Part shown: piece by piece, positions 1 to 9,513 of the stretch
Position numbering within the stretch: the first letter of the stretch is position 1
Layout: each line of letters opens with the position of its first letter
NCBI GenBank assembly: GCA_018001695.1
Contig: JAGNHN010000001.1
Span: 72,226 to 119,671, forward strand
DNA from: Lentimicrobiaceae bacterium
GTDB taxonomy: Bacteria > Bacteroidota > Bacteroidia > Bacteroidales > JAGNHN01
Reading direction: 5' to 3'
DNA: 47,446 nt
Notes under the pieces: generated by a model
The model's database searches: none
What the model saw: only the letters and a program-made list of their open reading frames with translations
Told to the model about the DNA's origin: nothing
Made by a program: the position numbers and the translations under genes

Positions 1-571
1 TGGCACCCACATTACGGTCGATGGCTATTCCATTGTCGTTCAGGATTACCAGGAGGTTAGCCTGGGCAACGCCGGCATTGTTGAGGGCTTCCATGGCCTG
101 CCCGGCCGTCATCGAACCATCTCCGATAACCGCAATATGCATCCTGCCCGTCTCTCCCTTTAACCTGGATGCAATGGCCATCCCCAGGGCTGCGGAAATG
201 GAGGTGGAAGAATGACCTGTACCAAAAGCATCGTAGATGCTCTCCTCCATCTTGGGAAATCCGCTGATCCCTTTGTGTTTCCTGATTTCCTTAAAGGCAT
301 CCCGGCGCTCGCACAATATCTTGTGCGCATAAGCCTGATGACCTACATCCCAGATCAGTTTATCATCGGGTGTATTGAAAACATAATGCAGGGCAACGGT
401 TAACTCCACCACGCCGAGGCTCGCCCCCAGATGCCCCCCACTGCCTGAGACAACATCGATGATGTACTCCCTAAGTTCGTCACACAGGCGGGGCAATTCC
501 CGAATGCTGAGTTTTCTCAGGTCTTCCGGCGTATTTATCCCTGTCAACAACAGATCCTTTGAAGGCTGCAT
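1..571 (-). CDS. dxs: 1-deoxy-D-xylulose-5-phosphate synthase, N-terminal part (cut by window edge)
   Basis: DXS condenses pyruvate and glyceraldehyde 3-phosphate to DXP, the first step of the MEP isoprenoid pathway and a precursor of thiamine and pyridoxal phosphate. About 190 N-terminal residues are visible, running off the left edge; the full enzyme is usually about 620-640. The translation shows the thiamine-diphosphate motif, GDG at residues 150-152 and NDN at 178-180, matching the spacing in E. coli Dxs. Other family words are [12 protein letters not shown] and [12 protein letters not shown]. The ATG at 571 is the only sensible start and lies about 25 bp after a TACCTTTG promoter box. 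It follows the suf operon on the same strand after an 84-bp gap, so it may have its own promoter or be read through from suf. Confidence 0.96.
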   Translation of the reverse strand, partial: MQPSKDLLLTGINTPEDLRKLSIRELPRLCDELREYIIDVVSGSGGHLGASLGVVELTVALHYVFNTPDDKLIWDVGHQAYAHKILCERRDAFKEIRKHKGISGFPKMEESIYDAFGTGHSSTSISAALGMAIASRLKGETGRMHIAVIGDGSMTAGQAMEALNNAGVAQANLLVILNDNGIAIDRNVGA

Positions 572-596
572 ACAAAAATGGCTTTGCCTTTACCCG

Positions 597-604
597 CAAA
601 GGTA
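597..604 (-). promoter_or_regulatory. Putative -7 box (TACCTTTG) of dxs
   Basis: On the minus strand this reads TACCTTTG, a full match to the Bacteroidota -7 consensus TAnnTTTG, 25 bp before the dxs start. No TTG lies at the usual 17-23 bp upstream spacing, so this is a half-site prediction. Confidence 0.4.
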
Positions 605-655
605 GCATCCATTCAGATAATAGTTGACCAAATAAGGATTACAAAAGTGAAAGGA

Positions 656-979
656 TTACAGAAATCCAAGTTCCAGCTTGGCTTCTTCGCTCATCAGGTC
701 CATGGACCAGGGGGGATCAAAGACAATTTCGACTTCCGCAGCATCGACGCCATCGATGGCCCTGACGGCCATCTCCACATCCACAGGAAGGCTTTCGGCA
801 ACCGGACAATTGGGAGCGGTGAGCGTCATGGTGATCTTCACCTGAAATTGATCATCGATCTGAATCCCATAGATCAATCCCAGATCGTAAATATTGACAG
901 GGACTTCCGGATCGAAAATGGAACGTAAAGCACGGATTACCTCAGATTCCAGCAGGATCTTCTTTTCTGTTATGTCCAT
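656..979 (-). CDS. sufT: SufT / MIP18-family (DUF59) iron-sulfur assembly protein
   Basis: A 107-residue protein that is essentially one MIP18/DUF59 domain. SufT-type proteins assist maturation of Fe-S proteins alongside SUF. Family marks are the segment FDPEVPVNIYDLGLIYG near residues 22-38 and TLTAPNCPVAESLP near residues 52-65, which holds the conserved, probably functional cysteine. It is the last gene of the suf cluster, 11 bp after sufE on the same strand, which supports the assignment over the aromatic-ring-hydroxylating PaaD relatives that share this fold. It is a stand-alone domain with no fused ATPase (ApbC/Mrp) domain. Confidence 0.9.
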   Translation of the reverse strand: MDITEKKILLESEVIRALRSIFDPEVPVNIYDLGLIYGIQIDDQFQVKITMTLTAPNCPVAESLPVDVEMAVRAIDGVDAAEVEIVFDPPWSMDLMSEEAKLELGFL

Positions 980-990
980 CTTCTCCGTGT

Positions 991-1431
991 TTAGTACTGG
1001 CCTTTACCACTTTCCCTGGCCTGAAACGCCAAGGCAAACAGTTTCATTTGCTTGAGCATACTCAGCAATCCGTTGGAGCGGGTCGGAGACAGATGCTCCT
1101 GTAATCCGATGCGATCGATAAAGCTCGTATCTGCTGCAATAATATCTTGTGTTTTATGCCCTGAGAATACCCGGATCAGCATGGCGGCAATGCCTCTGGT
1201 GATCACGGCATCACTATCCGCTTTAAAAGTAACCCTGCCATCCACCAGCTCAGCCTGCAGCCATACCCGTGACTGGCATCCTTTAATGAGGTATGCATCC
1301 GTTCTGAATTGCGGATCTATCATCGGCACAGATTTCCCCATCTCAATGAGATAGTTATACTTGTCCATCCAGTCCTCAAAAGCACCGAATTCCCTTTCCA
1401 GTTCTGTGGCAATATCCTGTATCGTCTTCAT
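991..1431 (-). CDS. sufE: SufE sulfur acceptor protein
   Basis: SufE takes the persulfide sulfur from SufS and passes it to the SufBCD scaffold. The 146-residue length is normal. The acceptor cysteine is visible as C52 in LIKGCQSRVWL, equivalent to Cys51 of E. coli SufE. The N-terminal half carries the usual acidic and aromatic helix (FEDWMDKYNYLIEMGK). The start ATG is 3 bp after the sufS stop, indicating translational coupling in the order sufB-C-D-S-E-T. Confidence 0.95.
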   Translation of the reverse strand: MKTIQDIATELEREFGAFEDWMDKYNYLIEMGKSVPMIDPQFRTDAYLIKGCQSRVWLQAELVDGRVTFKADSDAVITRGIAAMLIRVFSGHKTQDIIAADTSFIDRIGLQEHLSPTRSNGLLSMLKQMKLFALAFQARESGKGQY

Positions 1432-1434
1432 CTC

Positions 1435-2664
1435 TTACAAAAATAAGGCCCGTGCTCTCATCAGTGCGTCCAATAGGATGTCTATTTCTTCCTTCCGGTT
1501 GTATAAGGCGAATGAAACCCGCATAGTTCCGTTTATTCCAAGGGCATCCATGAGCGGTTGGGCACAGTGGTGGCCAGTTCTGACGGCAATGCCGTATTTA
1601 TCCAGGATGGTACCCATATCGTAGAAATGTATGCCTTCGGTGAGGAAGGACAATACAGCACTGTTTCCGGGATGATGGCCGATGAAACGGAATCCTCCGC
1701 TTGCTTCCATTGCTTGTTTCAGATAATCCAGCAGTTCTTGTTCATGGGCGTGAATACGTTGTAATCCAATACTTTTCACATAACTCAATGCCGCGTCCAG
1801 CCCGATGACTTCAGCAACATTTGGTGTTCCTGCCTCAAATTTGTAAGGCAGTTCGTTATAGGTTGTCCGTGAGAAGGTTACCTGGTCAATCATCTCCCCT
1901 CCGCCCTGCCAGGGTGGAAGAATGTTTAATAGATCATATTTCCCGTAAAGCACACCTATGCCCATAGGACCATACATCTTATGACCTGAGAAGCAATAGA
2001 AATCACAATCCAGATCACGAACATCCACCTCCATATGGGCCACTGCCTGTGCGCCATCAATCAAAACCGGTATGTCATGGGCATGTGCCGCTTTGATCAT
2101 GTCATGTATGGGGTTCACGATCCCTGTGACATTACTCACATGGGTCACCGCCAACAGCTTAACCCGGGGACTCAGCATAAGCTCAAAGGATGCCATGTCC
2201 AGCCTGGCGTCTGGTAACAAAGGAACGACTTTCAGACTGGCGCCCGTGCGTTCGCATGCCAGTTGCCAAGGAACGATATTGGAGTGATGCTCCATCCCTG
2301 TGATCAGCACCTCGTCTCCCGGACCCAGGAATTTTTGCCCATAGGAAAAAGCTACGAGGTTGATGGATTCCGTCGTTCCACGTGTGAAAATAATCTCCTC
2401 CACCCGGGATGCATTGATAAATGACCTGACATGCTCCCTGGCAGCTTCGTATTGCCGGGTTGCCTCCACGCTCATGGCATAGACACCCCTGTGAATATTG
2501 CTGTTGATGGTCTGGTAGTACCCATTCATAGCCTCCAGCACCTGAACAGGTTTCTGGGTCGTCGCAGCATTGTCCAGATATACAAGGGGCTTGTTGTGAA
2601 AGGATTGCCCCAGAATCGGGAAATCCTGCCGGATACTGGCGGATAACAGGGAATGATGGGTCAT
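1435..2664 (-). CDS. sufS: Cysteine desulfurase SufS (class II)
   Basis: A PLP enzyme that removes sulfur from cysteine for Fe-S cluster assembly. With the ATG at 2664 the protein has 409 residues. The PLP lysine is K229 in SGHKMYG and the persulfide cysteine is C367 in GHHCAQP, close to K226 and C364 of E. coli SufS. A short active-site cysteine loop and SufE next door mark it as the SufS rather than the NifS/IscS type. A TTG at 2679 would add five residues and overlap the sufD stop; I prefer the ATG, which leaves an 11-bp gap after sufD. Confidence 0.96.
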   Translation of the reverse strand: MTHHSLLSASIRQDFPILGQSFHNKPLVYLDNAATTQKPVQVLEAMNGYYQTINSNIHRGVYAMSVEATRQYEAAREHVRSFINASRVEEIIFTRGTTESINLVAFSYGQKFLGPGDEVLITGMEHHSNIVPWQLACERTGASLKVVPLLPDARLDMASFELMLSPRVKLLAVTHVSNVTGIVNPIHDMIKAAHAHDIPVLIDGAQAVAHMEVDVRDLDCDFYCFSGHKMYGPMGIGVLYGKYDLLNILPPWQGGGEMIDQVTFSRTTYNELPYKFEAGTPNVAEVIGLDAALSYVKSIGLQRIHAHEQELLDYLKQAMEASGGFRFIGHHPGNSAVLSFLTEGIHFYDMGTILDKYGIAVRTGHHCAQPLMDALGINGTMRVSFALYNRKEEIDILLDALMRARALFL

Positions 2665-2675
2665 ATTCCTGTCAA

Positions 2676-4085
2676 TCAAAGGGTGCTTAAATCAATGTCA
2701 AAAATCACCGGTCGGCGTTGACTGCAATCCAGTATGCACTGGTCGCAGATCGACAACTCGCCGCGTAAACGTTTGGAAACCATTTCATCAATGCGTTCCC
2801 GCAATGCAGGTACCTTGATCTTGTTGATCACTTCAGCTGCAAAGGCATACATCAGCAGCATCCTGGCATGATGGGGGTCAATTCCCCTGGATTGCAGGTA
2901 GAACATCGCCATGGGATCCAGCTGACCGACCGTGGCGCCATGGCTGCATTTCACATCATCGGCATAGATCTCCAGATGAGGCTTGGTATGTATCCGGGCT
3001 TTATCGGTGAGTAATAAATTCCGGTTATTCTGGTATGCCAATGTTCGCTGTGCATCCTTGCGAACCAGGATATGGCCGTAGAAAGCTCCACTGGCCTGAT
3101 CATCCAGGATACCCTTGAACAATTCATTGGAGGTACAATGCGGCACGGCATGATCAACATACACATGCGTGTCTACATGCTGCTCCTTGTCCATCAGGTA
3201 GATACCCGACAAATCTGCATCCGCATAAGGCCCTGCCAGTCTGACGCTGGCATTGTTCCGGATGACACCCCCGTTCAGGACCAGGATATTCGAAGAAAGC
3301 TTACTCTCCTTTTCCTGATGAAAATGGGTGGTAGTAATCAGGGTAGAACTGCTGTCCTTGTTTTGGATTTTATAATGATCCAGTGAGGCACCATCGCCTA
3401 AATAAAACTCTGATACAGAATTTATAAGACTGTCCTTATGCTTAAGCGAATGGTCGCAGTGTATCAGGGTCAGCTCAGCACCCGGCTCCAGAATAATGAG
3501 GTTACGGGGCTGCACAAAGATGTTTTCTTTGATATTAATGATGTTGACGATCTGCACCGGTTTCTCAACCCTGACACCTTTGGGTACATAAATGAACAAC
3601 CCATCCAGGGCAAATGCCGTGTTCAGGGCCTTTAGTCCATCCTGCTGGTAATCAAGATATTTCCCAAAATGTTTGTCAACCAGATCGGGATAGGTCTGCA
3701 TGGCAGCCCGCAGGCTCCCGATGATCATCCCGTTTTCAAGGGTACTGATGGCGGCACTGCGTGAATGGTACCAACCATTATACTGGGTTACCACGTAGCT
3801 GTCGAGGTCAGGCACCTCGCAGCGAAATATCTTCTCCAGGTCAACCGCTTCCTCAAAAGGCTCAAGGAAGTGCATATACTCCAGCATCAGGGGCTTGGCC
3901 AGGGAGGTTGACTTCCACTTCTCATTGGCCTGATCCGGGAATCCCAATGCCTCAAAACGCTGGATGGCGTCCTCTCTCAGGCTATGGATCCTGGGAGAAT
4001 CCAGCATGCTTATCTGCTGCCGGTGCTCAGCAAACAGCTGCAGCATCTTCTGACCCAGGCCTCCGTTTAAAATCATTTTGTCCAT
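2676..4085 (-). CDS. sufD: Fe-S assembly protein SufD
   Basis: SufD pairs with SufB and SufC to form the scaffold complex on which clusters are built. The 469-residue protein has the C-terminal right-handed beta-helix core shared with SufB. Its signature runs from DHAVPHCTSNELFKGILDD through LEIYADDVKCSHGATVGQLD, with the conserved Cys-Ser-His of the SufB/SufD interface. It lies between sufC (23-bp gap) and sufS. A SufB paralogue can be excluded because SufB is present separately and this copy has the SufD-type ending. Confidence 0.95.
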   Translation of the reverse strand: MDKMILNGGLGQKMLQLFAEHRQQISMLDSPRIHSLREDAIQRFEALGFPDQANEKWKSTSLAKPLMLEYMHFLEPFEEAVDLEKIFRCEVPDLDSYVVTQYNGWYHSRSAAISTLENGMIIGSLRAAMQTYPDLVDKHFGKYLDYQQDGLKALNTAFALDGLFIYVPKGVRVEKPVQIVNIINIKENIFVQPRNLIILEPGAELTLIHCDHSLKHKDSLINSVSEFYLGDGASLDHYKIQNKDSSSTLITTTHFHQEKESKLSSNILVLNGGVIRNNASVRLAGPYADADLSGIYLMDKEQHVDTHVYVDHAVPHCTSNELFKGILDDQASGAFYGHILVRKDAQRTLAYQNNRNLLLTDKARIHTKPHLEIYADDVKCSHGATVGQLDPMAMFYLQSRGIDPHHARMLLMYAFAAEVINKIKVPALRERIDEMVSKRLRGELSICDQCILDCSQRRPVIFDIDLSTL

Positions 4086-4108
4086 AACAGATCCTCTTCG
4101 TTTGCCGG

Positions 4109-4858
4109 CTAGGCGGTCTCAGCTTTCAGCCATTCATACCCTTTCTCTTCCAGTTCCAGCGCCAGATCCTTGGTTCCCGTCCGCACAATGCGTCCGTTGA
4201 AAAGCACATGGACGAAATCAGGAACAATGAAATCAAGCAACCGCTGATAGTGGGTAATGACGATAAAGGATTTATCCGCACCACGCAGCTTGTTCACACC
4301 GTTGGCTACGACCTTGAGGGCATCAATGTCCAACCCTGAATCTGTCTCATCGAGGATGGCTAACCGGGGTTCCAACATAGCCATCTGGAAGATCTCGTTC
4401 CGTTTCTTCTCACCTCCTGAAAAGCCCTCATTGACAGAACGGTTGGCCAGCTCGGAATGGATCTCGACCAGGGCCTTTTTCTCTTCCATCACCCGGAGGA
4501 ATTCACCGGCTGGCATGGGATCCAGTCCACGATACCTTCGCTGCTCGTTGATGGCCGTCCGCAGGAAATTGGTCATGCTCACCCCCGGAATCTCAACCGG
4601 GTACTGAAACCCAAGGAAAATACCCTCATTGGCACGTTCATCGACAGAAAGATCCATGAGGTTCTTACCCTGATAAAGGATCTCTCCTTCCACATTTTCG
4701 TAAATGTCACGCCCTGCGATTACATTGGCAAGGGTACTCTTGCCTGTACCGTTCGGACCCATGATGGCATGTACTTCACCGGGGCCCACTTCCAGGTTCA
4801 AACCCTTCAGTATCTCTCTTCCCTCAATGGAAACATGTAAATTCTTAATTCTTAACAT
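4109..4858 (-). CDS. sufC: Fe-S assembly ATPase SufC
   Basis: An ABC-type ATPase without membrane partners that drives the conformational change of SufBD. The 249-residue protein shows Walker A GPNGTGKST near residues 34-42, the signature SGGEKKRNE and the Walker B segment LAILDETDSGLD. The SGGEKKR form and the DETDSGLD ending are typical of SufC rather than of transporter ATPases. It begins 33 bp after sufB. Confidence 0.97.
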   Translation of the reverse strand: MLRIKNLHVSIEGREILKGLNLEVGPGEVHAIMGPNGTGKSTLANVIAGRDIYENVEGEILYQGKNLMDLSVDERANEGIFLGFQYPVEIPGVSMTNFLRTAINEQRRYRGLDPMPAGEFLRVMEEKKALVEIHSELANRSVNEGFSGGEKKRNEIFQMAMLEPRLAILDETDSGLDIDALKVVANGVNKLRGADKSFIVITHYQRLLDFIVPDFVHVLFNGRIVRTGTKDLALELEEKGYEWLKAETA

Positions 4859-4891
4859 CGATTCAAAATATTAGCAAACACAATGAACTGT

Positions 4892-6343
4892 TTAACCAAC
4901 GCTGCCTTCCAGACTGATCGCAAGCAATTTTTGGGCTTCTACAGCAAACTCCATAGGTAACTTACGCAATACTTCCTTGGCATAACCATTGACGATCAGT
5001 CCAATGGCCTTCTCTGTATCTATGCCGCGTTGATTGCAATAAAATAGCTGATCTTCAGAGATTTTTGAGGTTGTTGCTTCATGCTCAACCACCGAAGACA
5101 TATTTTCAGTCTGTATGTATGGGAAAGTATGTGCCCCGCATTGATCTCCGAGCAGAAGGCTGTCGCACTGCGAGAAATTCCTGGCATTTTCCGCTTTGCG
5201 GTGAATTTTTACCAACCCTCGATAGGAATTATGGCTCCTACCTGCAGAAATACCCTTGGAAATAATCGTACTGCGTGTATGTCGGCCCAGGTGGATCATC
5301 TTTGTTCCGGTATCCGCCTGTTGAAGGTTGTTGGTCACGGCAACAGAATAGAACTCTCCGATGGAATGATCTCCCAGCAGGATCACGCTGGGGTATTTCC
5401 AGGTGATGGCCGAACCCGTCTCAACCTGTGTCCAGGAGATCTTGGCATTTGAGCCCTTGCAAATGCCCCGCTTGGTGACAAAATTATAGATTCCACCCTC
5501 ACCATCCTTGTTACCGGGATACCAGTTCTGCACAGTACTGTACTTAACTTCAGCATCCTTCAGGGCCACGATCTCCACAACAGCCGCATGCAGCTGGTTT
5601 TCGTCCCGCATGGGTGCTGTGCAGCCTTCCATATAACTCACATAACTTCCCTCATCGGCAACGATGAGGGTACGTTCAAACTGACCGGTACCTGCCGAAT
5701 TAATCCGGAAATAGGTCGATAATTCCACCGGACACCTTACCCCTTTCGGGATGTAACAGAAAGACCCGTCAGAGAAGACCGCTGAGTTCAGAGCAGCATA
5801 ATAGTTATCGTGACTGGGCACAACGCTGCCCATGTACTGTCTGACCAGCTCTGGATGATGCCGCACTGCTTCGCTGAAGGAACAAAAGATGATGCCATGC
5901 TTTGACAGGGTGTCCTGGAATGTCGTTTTCACGGATACGCTGTCGAATACGGCATCCACAGCCACACCCGTCAGGCGTTTCTGCTCATCCAAAGAAATTC
6001 CCAACTTGTTGAAAGTGTCCAGCAACTCGGGGTCCACTTCATCCAGGCTGTTCAGGGTTGGCTTGGTTTTCGGTGCGGCGTAATAGATAATATCTTGAAA
6101 ATCAATGGGAGGATAACAAATATGCGCCCATTGGGGCTCCTTCATCGTCAGCCACTTACGATATGCATCCAACCTGAATTCCAACATAAATTCCGGCTCT
6201 TCCTTTTTGGCACTGATGTAACGGATGATGTCCTCATTCAATCCCTTGGGAGCCATCTCCATCGGGATGTCCGTCACAAAGCCGTATTTATATTCGCCTT
6301 GCGTAACCTCCTGCAATATGTCGTTCTGATCTTGCTCAGGCAT
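4892..6343 (-). CDS. sufB: Fe-S assembly scaffold SufB
   Basis: SufB is the main scaffold on which the nascent [4Fe-4S] cluster is built. The 483-residue length is normal. Conserved stretches are [38 protein letters not shown] and [20 protein letters not shown]; the last contains the cysteine region implicated in sulfur acceptance and cluster binding. It is the first gene of the leftward suf operon. The 90-bp gap to the rightward thiL region carries a TACATTTG promoter box at 6383-6390. No SufR- or IscR-like regulator lies beside it. Confidence 0.97.
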   Translation of the reverse strand: MPEQDQNDILQEVTQGEYKYGFVTDIPMEMAPKGLNEDIIRYISAKKEEPEFMLEFRLDAYRKWLTMKEPQWAHICYPPIDFQDIIYYAAPKTKPTLNSLDEVDPELLDTFNKLGISLDEQKRLTGVAVDAVFDSVSVKTTFQDTLSKHGIIFCSFSEAVRHHPELVRQYMGSVVPSHDNYYAALNSAVFSDGSFCYIPKGVRCPVELSTYFRINSAGTGQFERTLIVADEGSYVSYMEGCTAPMRDENQLHAAVVEIVALKDAEVKYSTVQNWYPGNKDGEGGIYNFVTKRGICKGSNAKISWTQVETGSAITWKYPSVILLGDHSIGEFYSVAVTNNLQQADTGTKMIHLGRHTRSTIISKGISAGRSHNSYRGLVKIHRKAENARNFSQCDSLLLGDQCGAHTFPYIQTENMSSVVEHEATTSKISEDQLFYCNQRGIDTEKAIGLIVNGYAKEVLRKLPMEFAVEAQKLLAISLEGSVG

Positions 6344-6382
6344 GTTATTTGGATTTATTCTAAATTAAAATAGATACGCTTA

Positions 6383-6390
6383 CAAATGTA
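6383..6390 (-). promoter_or_regulatory. Putative -7 box (TACATTTG) of the suf operon
   Basis: The minus strand reads TACATTTG, a perfect TAnnTTTG match, about 40 bp before the sufB ATG. A clear -33 TTG is not visible at 17-23 bp spacing. It is the only good box between suf and thiL on this strand. Confidence 0.5.
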
Positions 6391-6480
6391 TAAAACATTT
6401 AAGAACCATGCATTGTTTCGTTCCGGTACCTGAATGATAATTCCCGGCATGGCGAAGCAAAACATCCTTAAACCAGTGCG

Positions 6481-6512
6481 TTGGGGTCATATGGCGGGAT
6501 TGCTTACTTTTG
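6481..6512 (+). promoter_or_regulatory. Putative promoter of thiL-uvrC (TTG, 21 bp, TACTTTTG)
   Basis: TTG at 6481-6483 is followed after 21 bp by TACTTTTG at 6505-6512, fitting both halves of the Bacteroidota consensus (TTG, 17-23 bp, TAnnTTTG). Transcription would start near 6518. This supports the thiL start at 6545 and argues against the upstream ATG at 6434. Confidence 0.6.
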
Positions 6513-6544
6513 AAGATCAATATGAATATTTTAGGAGCAAAAAC

Positions 6545-7594
6545 ATGACTGATATTGGAAGCCTGGGAGAGTTTGGTTTGATAGACCGTCTGACAGCGGG
6601 ACTTCAATCAATGCATCCTGAAACCCATAAAAGCATCGGTGACGATGCTGCGGTGATTCGTCAGGGAGATGATTTCTTATTGATAAGCAAGGACTTATTG
6701 GTCGAGGGGGTTCATTTTGATTTGTCCTACTATCCCCTTCAACACCTGGGTTACAAAGCGGCTGTGGTGAACATTTCCGACATTGCCGCCATGGGAGGAA
6801 CGCCCTTGCAGCTCCTGGTAGGTATCGCCATTTCAAGCCGGTTCAGCCTGGAAGCCATCGAGGAGATTTATGCAGGTATCCGGAAAGCCTGCCAGGTTTA
6901 CGGGCTTGACCTGATCGGAGGCGACACAACGGCCAGCCATAGCGGATTGTTGCTGTCGATCACGGTCACCGGTAAAGCCAAGGAAAATGAAATACGATAT
7001 CGCAGCGGTGCGCACAAAGGCGATCTGCTGTGTGTCAGTGGTGACCTGGGTGCTGCCTACGTCGGATTGCTCGTCCTGGAGCGCGAAAAAGCCGTATTTA
7101 AAGCAGATCCGCAGATGCAGCCTGCCCTGGATGGTTATGAATACATTCTGGAACGCCAGCTCAAGCCCGAAGCCCGTACACAGCTACCTCAATTGCTGAA
7201 AGATGTAGGAATTACACCTACTGCTATGATCGATATCTCGGACGGACTCGCATCTGAGGCCATCCATATCTGCCGGGCATCCGGGCTGGGCTGTAGTATT
7301 TACGCAGCCAGGATCCCCATCGATCCAGCCACCATGCTGGCAGCCGCCGAATTTAATATTGAGCCCCTCACAGCCGCCCTGCATGGAGGGGAAGACTACG
7401 AGCTCCTCTTCACGGTGCCGCTTCAGGACTTTGACAAGATCAGCAAGTTCGAAGGCATCCACATCATCGGACATATGACAGATGCCGATGAGGGGATGTT
7501 CCTGATCGGATCGGAAGGGGAAGCAGCACCCCTCATGGCGCAGGGTTGGGATGCCCTGCTACGCCGGGATCATGAAACCAGGCCTTCTTCCTGA
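6545..7594 (+). CDS. thiL: Thiamine-monophosphate kinase
   Basis: ThiL phosphorylates thiamine monophosphate to the active cofactor thiamine diphosphate. The chosen start gives 349 residues, beginning MTDIGSLGEFGLIDRL, the usual family opening. Family motifs are GDDAAV near residue 30, SKDLLVEGVHF, and NISDIAAMGGTP followed by GGDTTAS, the AIRS-fold metal- and ATP-binding residues. An AGGAG lies 7 bp before the ATG. The reading frame is open upstream to 6434, but those extra 37 residues do not resemble the family and would lie mostly before the predicted promoter. uvrC follows after 13 bp. Confidence 0.95.
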   Translation: MTDIGSLGEFGLIDRLTAGLQSMHPETHKSIGDDAAVIRQGDDFLLISKDLLVEGVHFDLSYYPLQHLGYKAAVVNISDIAAMGGTPLQLLVGIAISSRFSLEAIEEIYAGIRKACQVYGLDLIGGDTTASHSGLLLSITVTGKAKENEIRYRSGAHKGDLLCVSGDLGAAYVGLLVLEREKAVFKADPQMQPALDGYEYILERQLKPEARTQLPQLLKDVGITPTAMIDISDGLASEAIHICRASGLGCSIYAARIPIDPATMLAAAEFNIEPLTAALHGGEDYELLFTVPLQDFDKISKFEGIHIIGHMTDADEGMFLIGSEGEAAPLMAQGWDALLRRDHETRPSS

Positions 7595-7607
7595 ACACCA
7601 TATCGCC

Positions 7608-9434
7608 ATGCCACGCTCAGCCTATCAGGATAAGATCCAGCCCATCCTGCGGAGCCTGCCCGACAAGCCAGGTGTGTATCAGTATTTTGATGATACAGGA
7701 AAGCTGATTTATGTTGGCAAAGCCAAGAGCCTCCGAAAACGGGTAGCTTCTTATTTCAATAAAGATGCTTCGGCCAATGCCAAACTTCAGGTCATGGTGC
7801 GACGCATTGCCGATATCCGCTTCATCGAGGTGGCCACGGAATTCGATGCCCTGCTGCTGGAAAATAACCTGATCAAAAAGCATCAGCCACGGTACAATAT
7901 TCTCCTCAAAGACGATAAAACATTCCCATGGATCGTGATCCGTAAGGAGGATTTCCCACGCATCCATTCCACCCGTAACATTGTGAGGGATGGCTCCGAA
8001 TATTTCGGGCCATACGGATCCGTACGCATGATGAAAACCCTGCTTGAGCTGATCCGGGAGCTATATCCCTTGCGCACCTGCAGTCTACGCCTTAGTCCGG
8101 AAAATATCCATAAAAAGAAGTTTAAGGTTTGCCTGGAATACCACCTTGGAAATTGTTTAGGACCTTGCGAAGGCAAGCAAAGTTTAGAAGAATATACCCG
8201 GACGGTGACCCATATCCGCAGCATTATCCGGGGCAATATCTCGGAAGTGATGGCGGAGCTACGCAACCTCATGATGCAGTATGCCGGAGAGATGGCCTTC
8301 GAGAAAGCCCAGCAGGTCAAAGAGAAAATCACACTCCTTGAACGCTATCAGAGCAAATCCGCTGTGGTCAATCCCCGCATCAACAATGTCGATGTGTTTT
8401 CTTTGGCTGGAGATGCATCTTTTACCTGCATCAACTACCTCAAGGTAATGAACGGTTCGATCGTTCAGGGCCATACCGTTGAGGTGAAACGGAAACTGGA
8501 TGAACCGTTGGAAGAGGTATTAAGCCTGGCCATTATGGATATCCGGGAGCGGTTTCACAGCACGGCGAATGAGGTAATCGTTCCATTTAAGCCGGATATT
8601 CAAATCCCTGGTATTGAATATACCCTCCCGCAAAAGGGAGACAAGAAGACCCTGCTGGATTTGTCGCTGCGCAACGCCATCAGTTATAAATTCGAAAAGG
8701 AAAAGCAACGGGCCCTGGTTGATCCGGATATGCGAAGCAGAAGGATATTGGAGATCATGCAGAAAGACCTGCAGTTGAGGCAGCCGCCTGGGCATATTGA
8801 GTGTTTCGACAATTCCAATATTCAGGGCAGCTATCCGGTAGCAGCCATGGTTGTGTTCAGGGACGCACGCCCCAGTAAGAAGGAATACCGTCATTTTAAT
8901 ATCAAAACGGTGACAGGTCCCGACGACTTTGCTTCTATGGAAGAAGTGGTTTACCGCCGTTACAGCCGTATGCTGAAGGAGGGTGCTTCAATGCCGCAGC
9001 TGATCATCATTGACGGAGGGAAAGGACAGTTGCACGCTGCCATGAACAGTCTCCAGCAGCTGAACATCCTCGATCAGGTTCATATCATTGGAATTGCCAA
9101 ACGCCTGGAGGAGCTTTACAGGCCTGGAGATCCGCTTCCATTGCACCTCGACAAAACATCCGAGACCTTGCGTATCATACAGCGGCTGCGCGACGAAGCC
9201 CACCGCTTCGGTATCACCCACCATCGCAAGCGCCGGCAGAAGGGCAGCCTGAAAACCGCCCTCACCGACATTCCTGGCATTGGTCCCGCCCGGGCTGACG
9301 CCCTGTTGCAGGCTTTCCGCTCTTACCGTAAGGTGGTGGCTGCCACAGAACAACAGTTGTCTGAAATCATCGGATCTGCTGCGGGAGCTGATCTGTATCG
9401 TCATCTGCACCCGGAATCCAGCGCCACAGAATAA
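7608..9434 (+). CDS. uvrC: UvrABC excinuclease subunit C
   Basis: UvrC makes both incisions in nucleotide excision repair. With the ATG at 7608 it has 608 residues, the usual size. Domains in order are an N-terminal GIY-YIG nuclease (PGVYQYFDDTG to IYVGKAKSLRKR), a UVR helix that binds UvrB (MAFEKAQQVKEKITLLERY), an RNase H-like endonuclease domain (IECFDNSNIQGSYPVAAMVVF), and C-terminal helix-hairpin-helix motifs (IPGIGPARADALLQAF). Earlier in-frame ATGs at 7551 and 7572 lie inside thiL. It is probably co-transcribed with thiL and ends at a hairpin terminator. Confidence 0.97.
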   Translation: MPRSAYQDKIQPILRSLPDKPGVYQYFDDTGKLIYVGKAKSLRKRVASYFNKDASANAKLQVMVRRIADIRFIEVATEFDALLLENNLIKKHQPRYNILLKDDKTFPWIVIRKEDFPRIHSTRNIVRDGSEYFGPYGSVRMMKTLLELIRELYPLRTCSLRLSPENIHKKKFKVCLEYHLGNCLGPCEGKQSLEEYTRTVTHIRSIIRGNISEVMAELRNLMMQYAGEMAFEKAQQVKEKITLLERYQSKSAVVNPRINNVDVFSLAGDASFTCINYLKVMNGSIVQGHTVEVKRKLDEPLEEVLSLAIMDIRERFHSTANEVIVPFKPDIQIPGIEYTLPQKGDKKTLLDLSLRNAISYKFEKEKQRALVDPDMRSRRILEIMQKDLQLRQPPGHIECFDNSNIQGSYPVAAMVVFRDARPSKKEYRHFNIKTVTGPDDFASMEEVVYRRYSRMLKEGASMPQLIIIDGGKGQLHAAMNSLQQLNILDQVHIIGIAKRLEELYRPGDPLPLHLDKTSETLRIIQRLRDEAHRFGITHHRKRRQKGSLKTALTDIPGIGPARADALLQAFRSYRKVVAATEQQLSEIIGSAAGADLYRHLHPESSATE

Positions 9435-9460
9435 TCGGCAGATCCATATCTGTCAAAATG

Positions 9461-9496
9461 CAGGAGCTGCCCCCATCCCGGAGGCAGCTCCTGTTT
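9461..9496 (+). terminator. Rho-independent terminator after uvrC
   Basis: A perfect 11-bp stem, CAGGAGCTGCC at 9461-9471 with GGCAGCTCCTG at 9483-9493, encloses an 11-nt loop and is followed by TTT. It starts 27 bp after the uvrC stop. Confidence 0.75.
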
Positions 9497-9513
9497 CAGC
9501 CTAGGCTGACGCT

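Noticed and set aside
7551..7607. Earlier UvrC starts at 7551 and 7572
   Set aside because: They lie inside thiL and add residues without family similarity; the ATG at 7608 gives the usual N-terminus.
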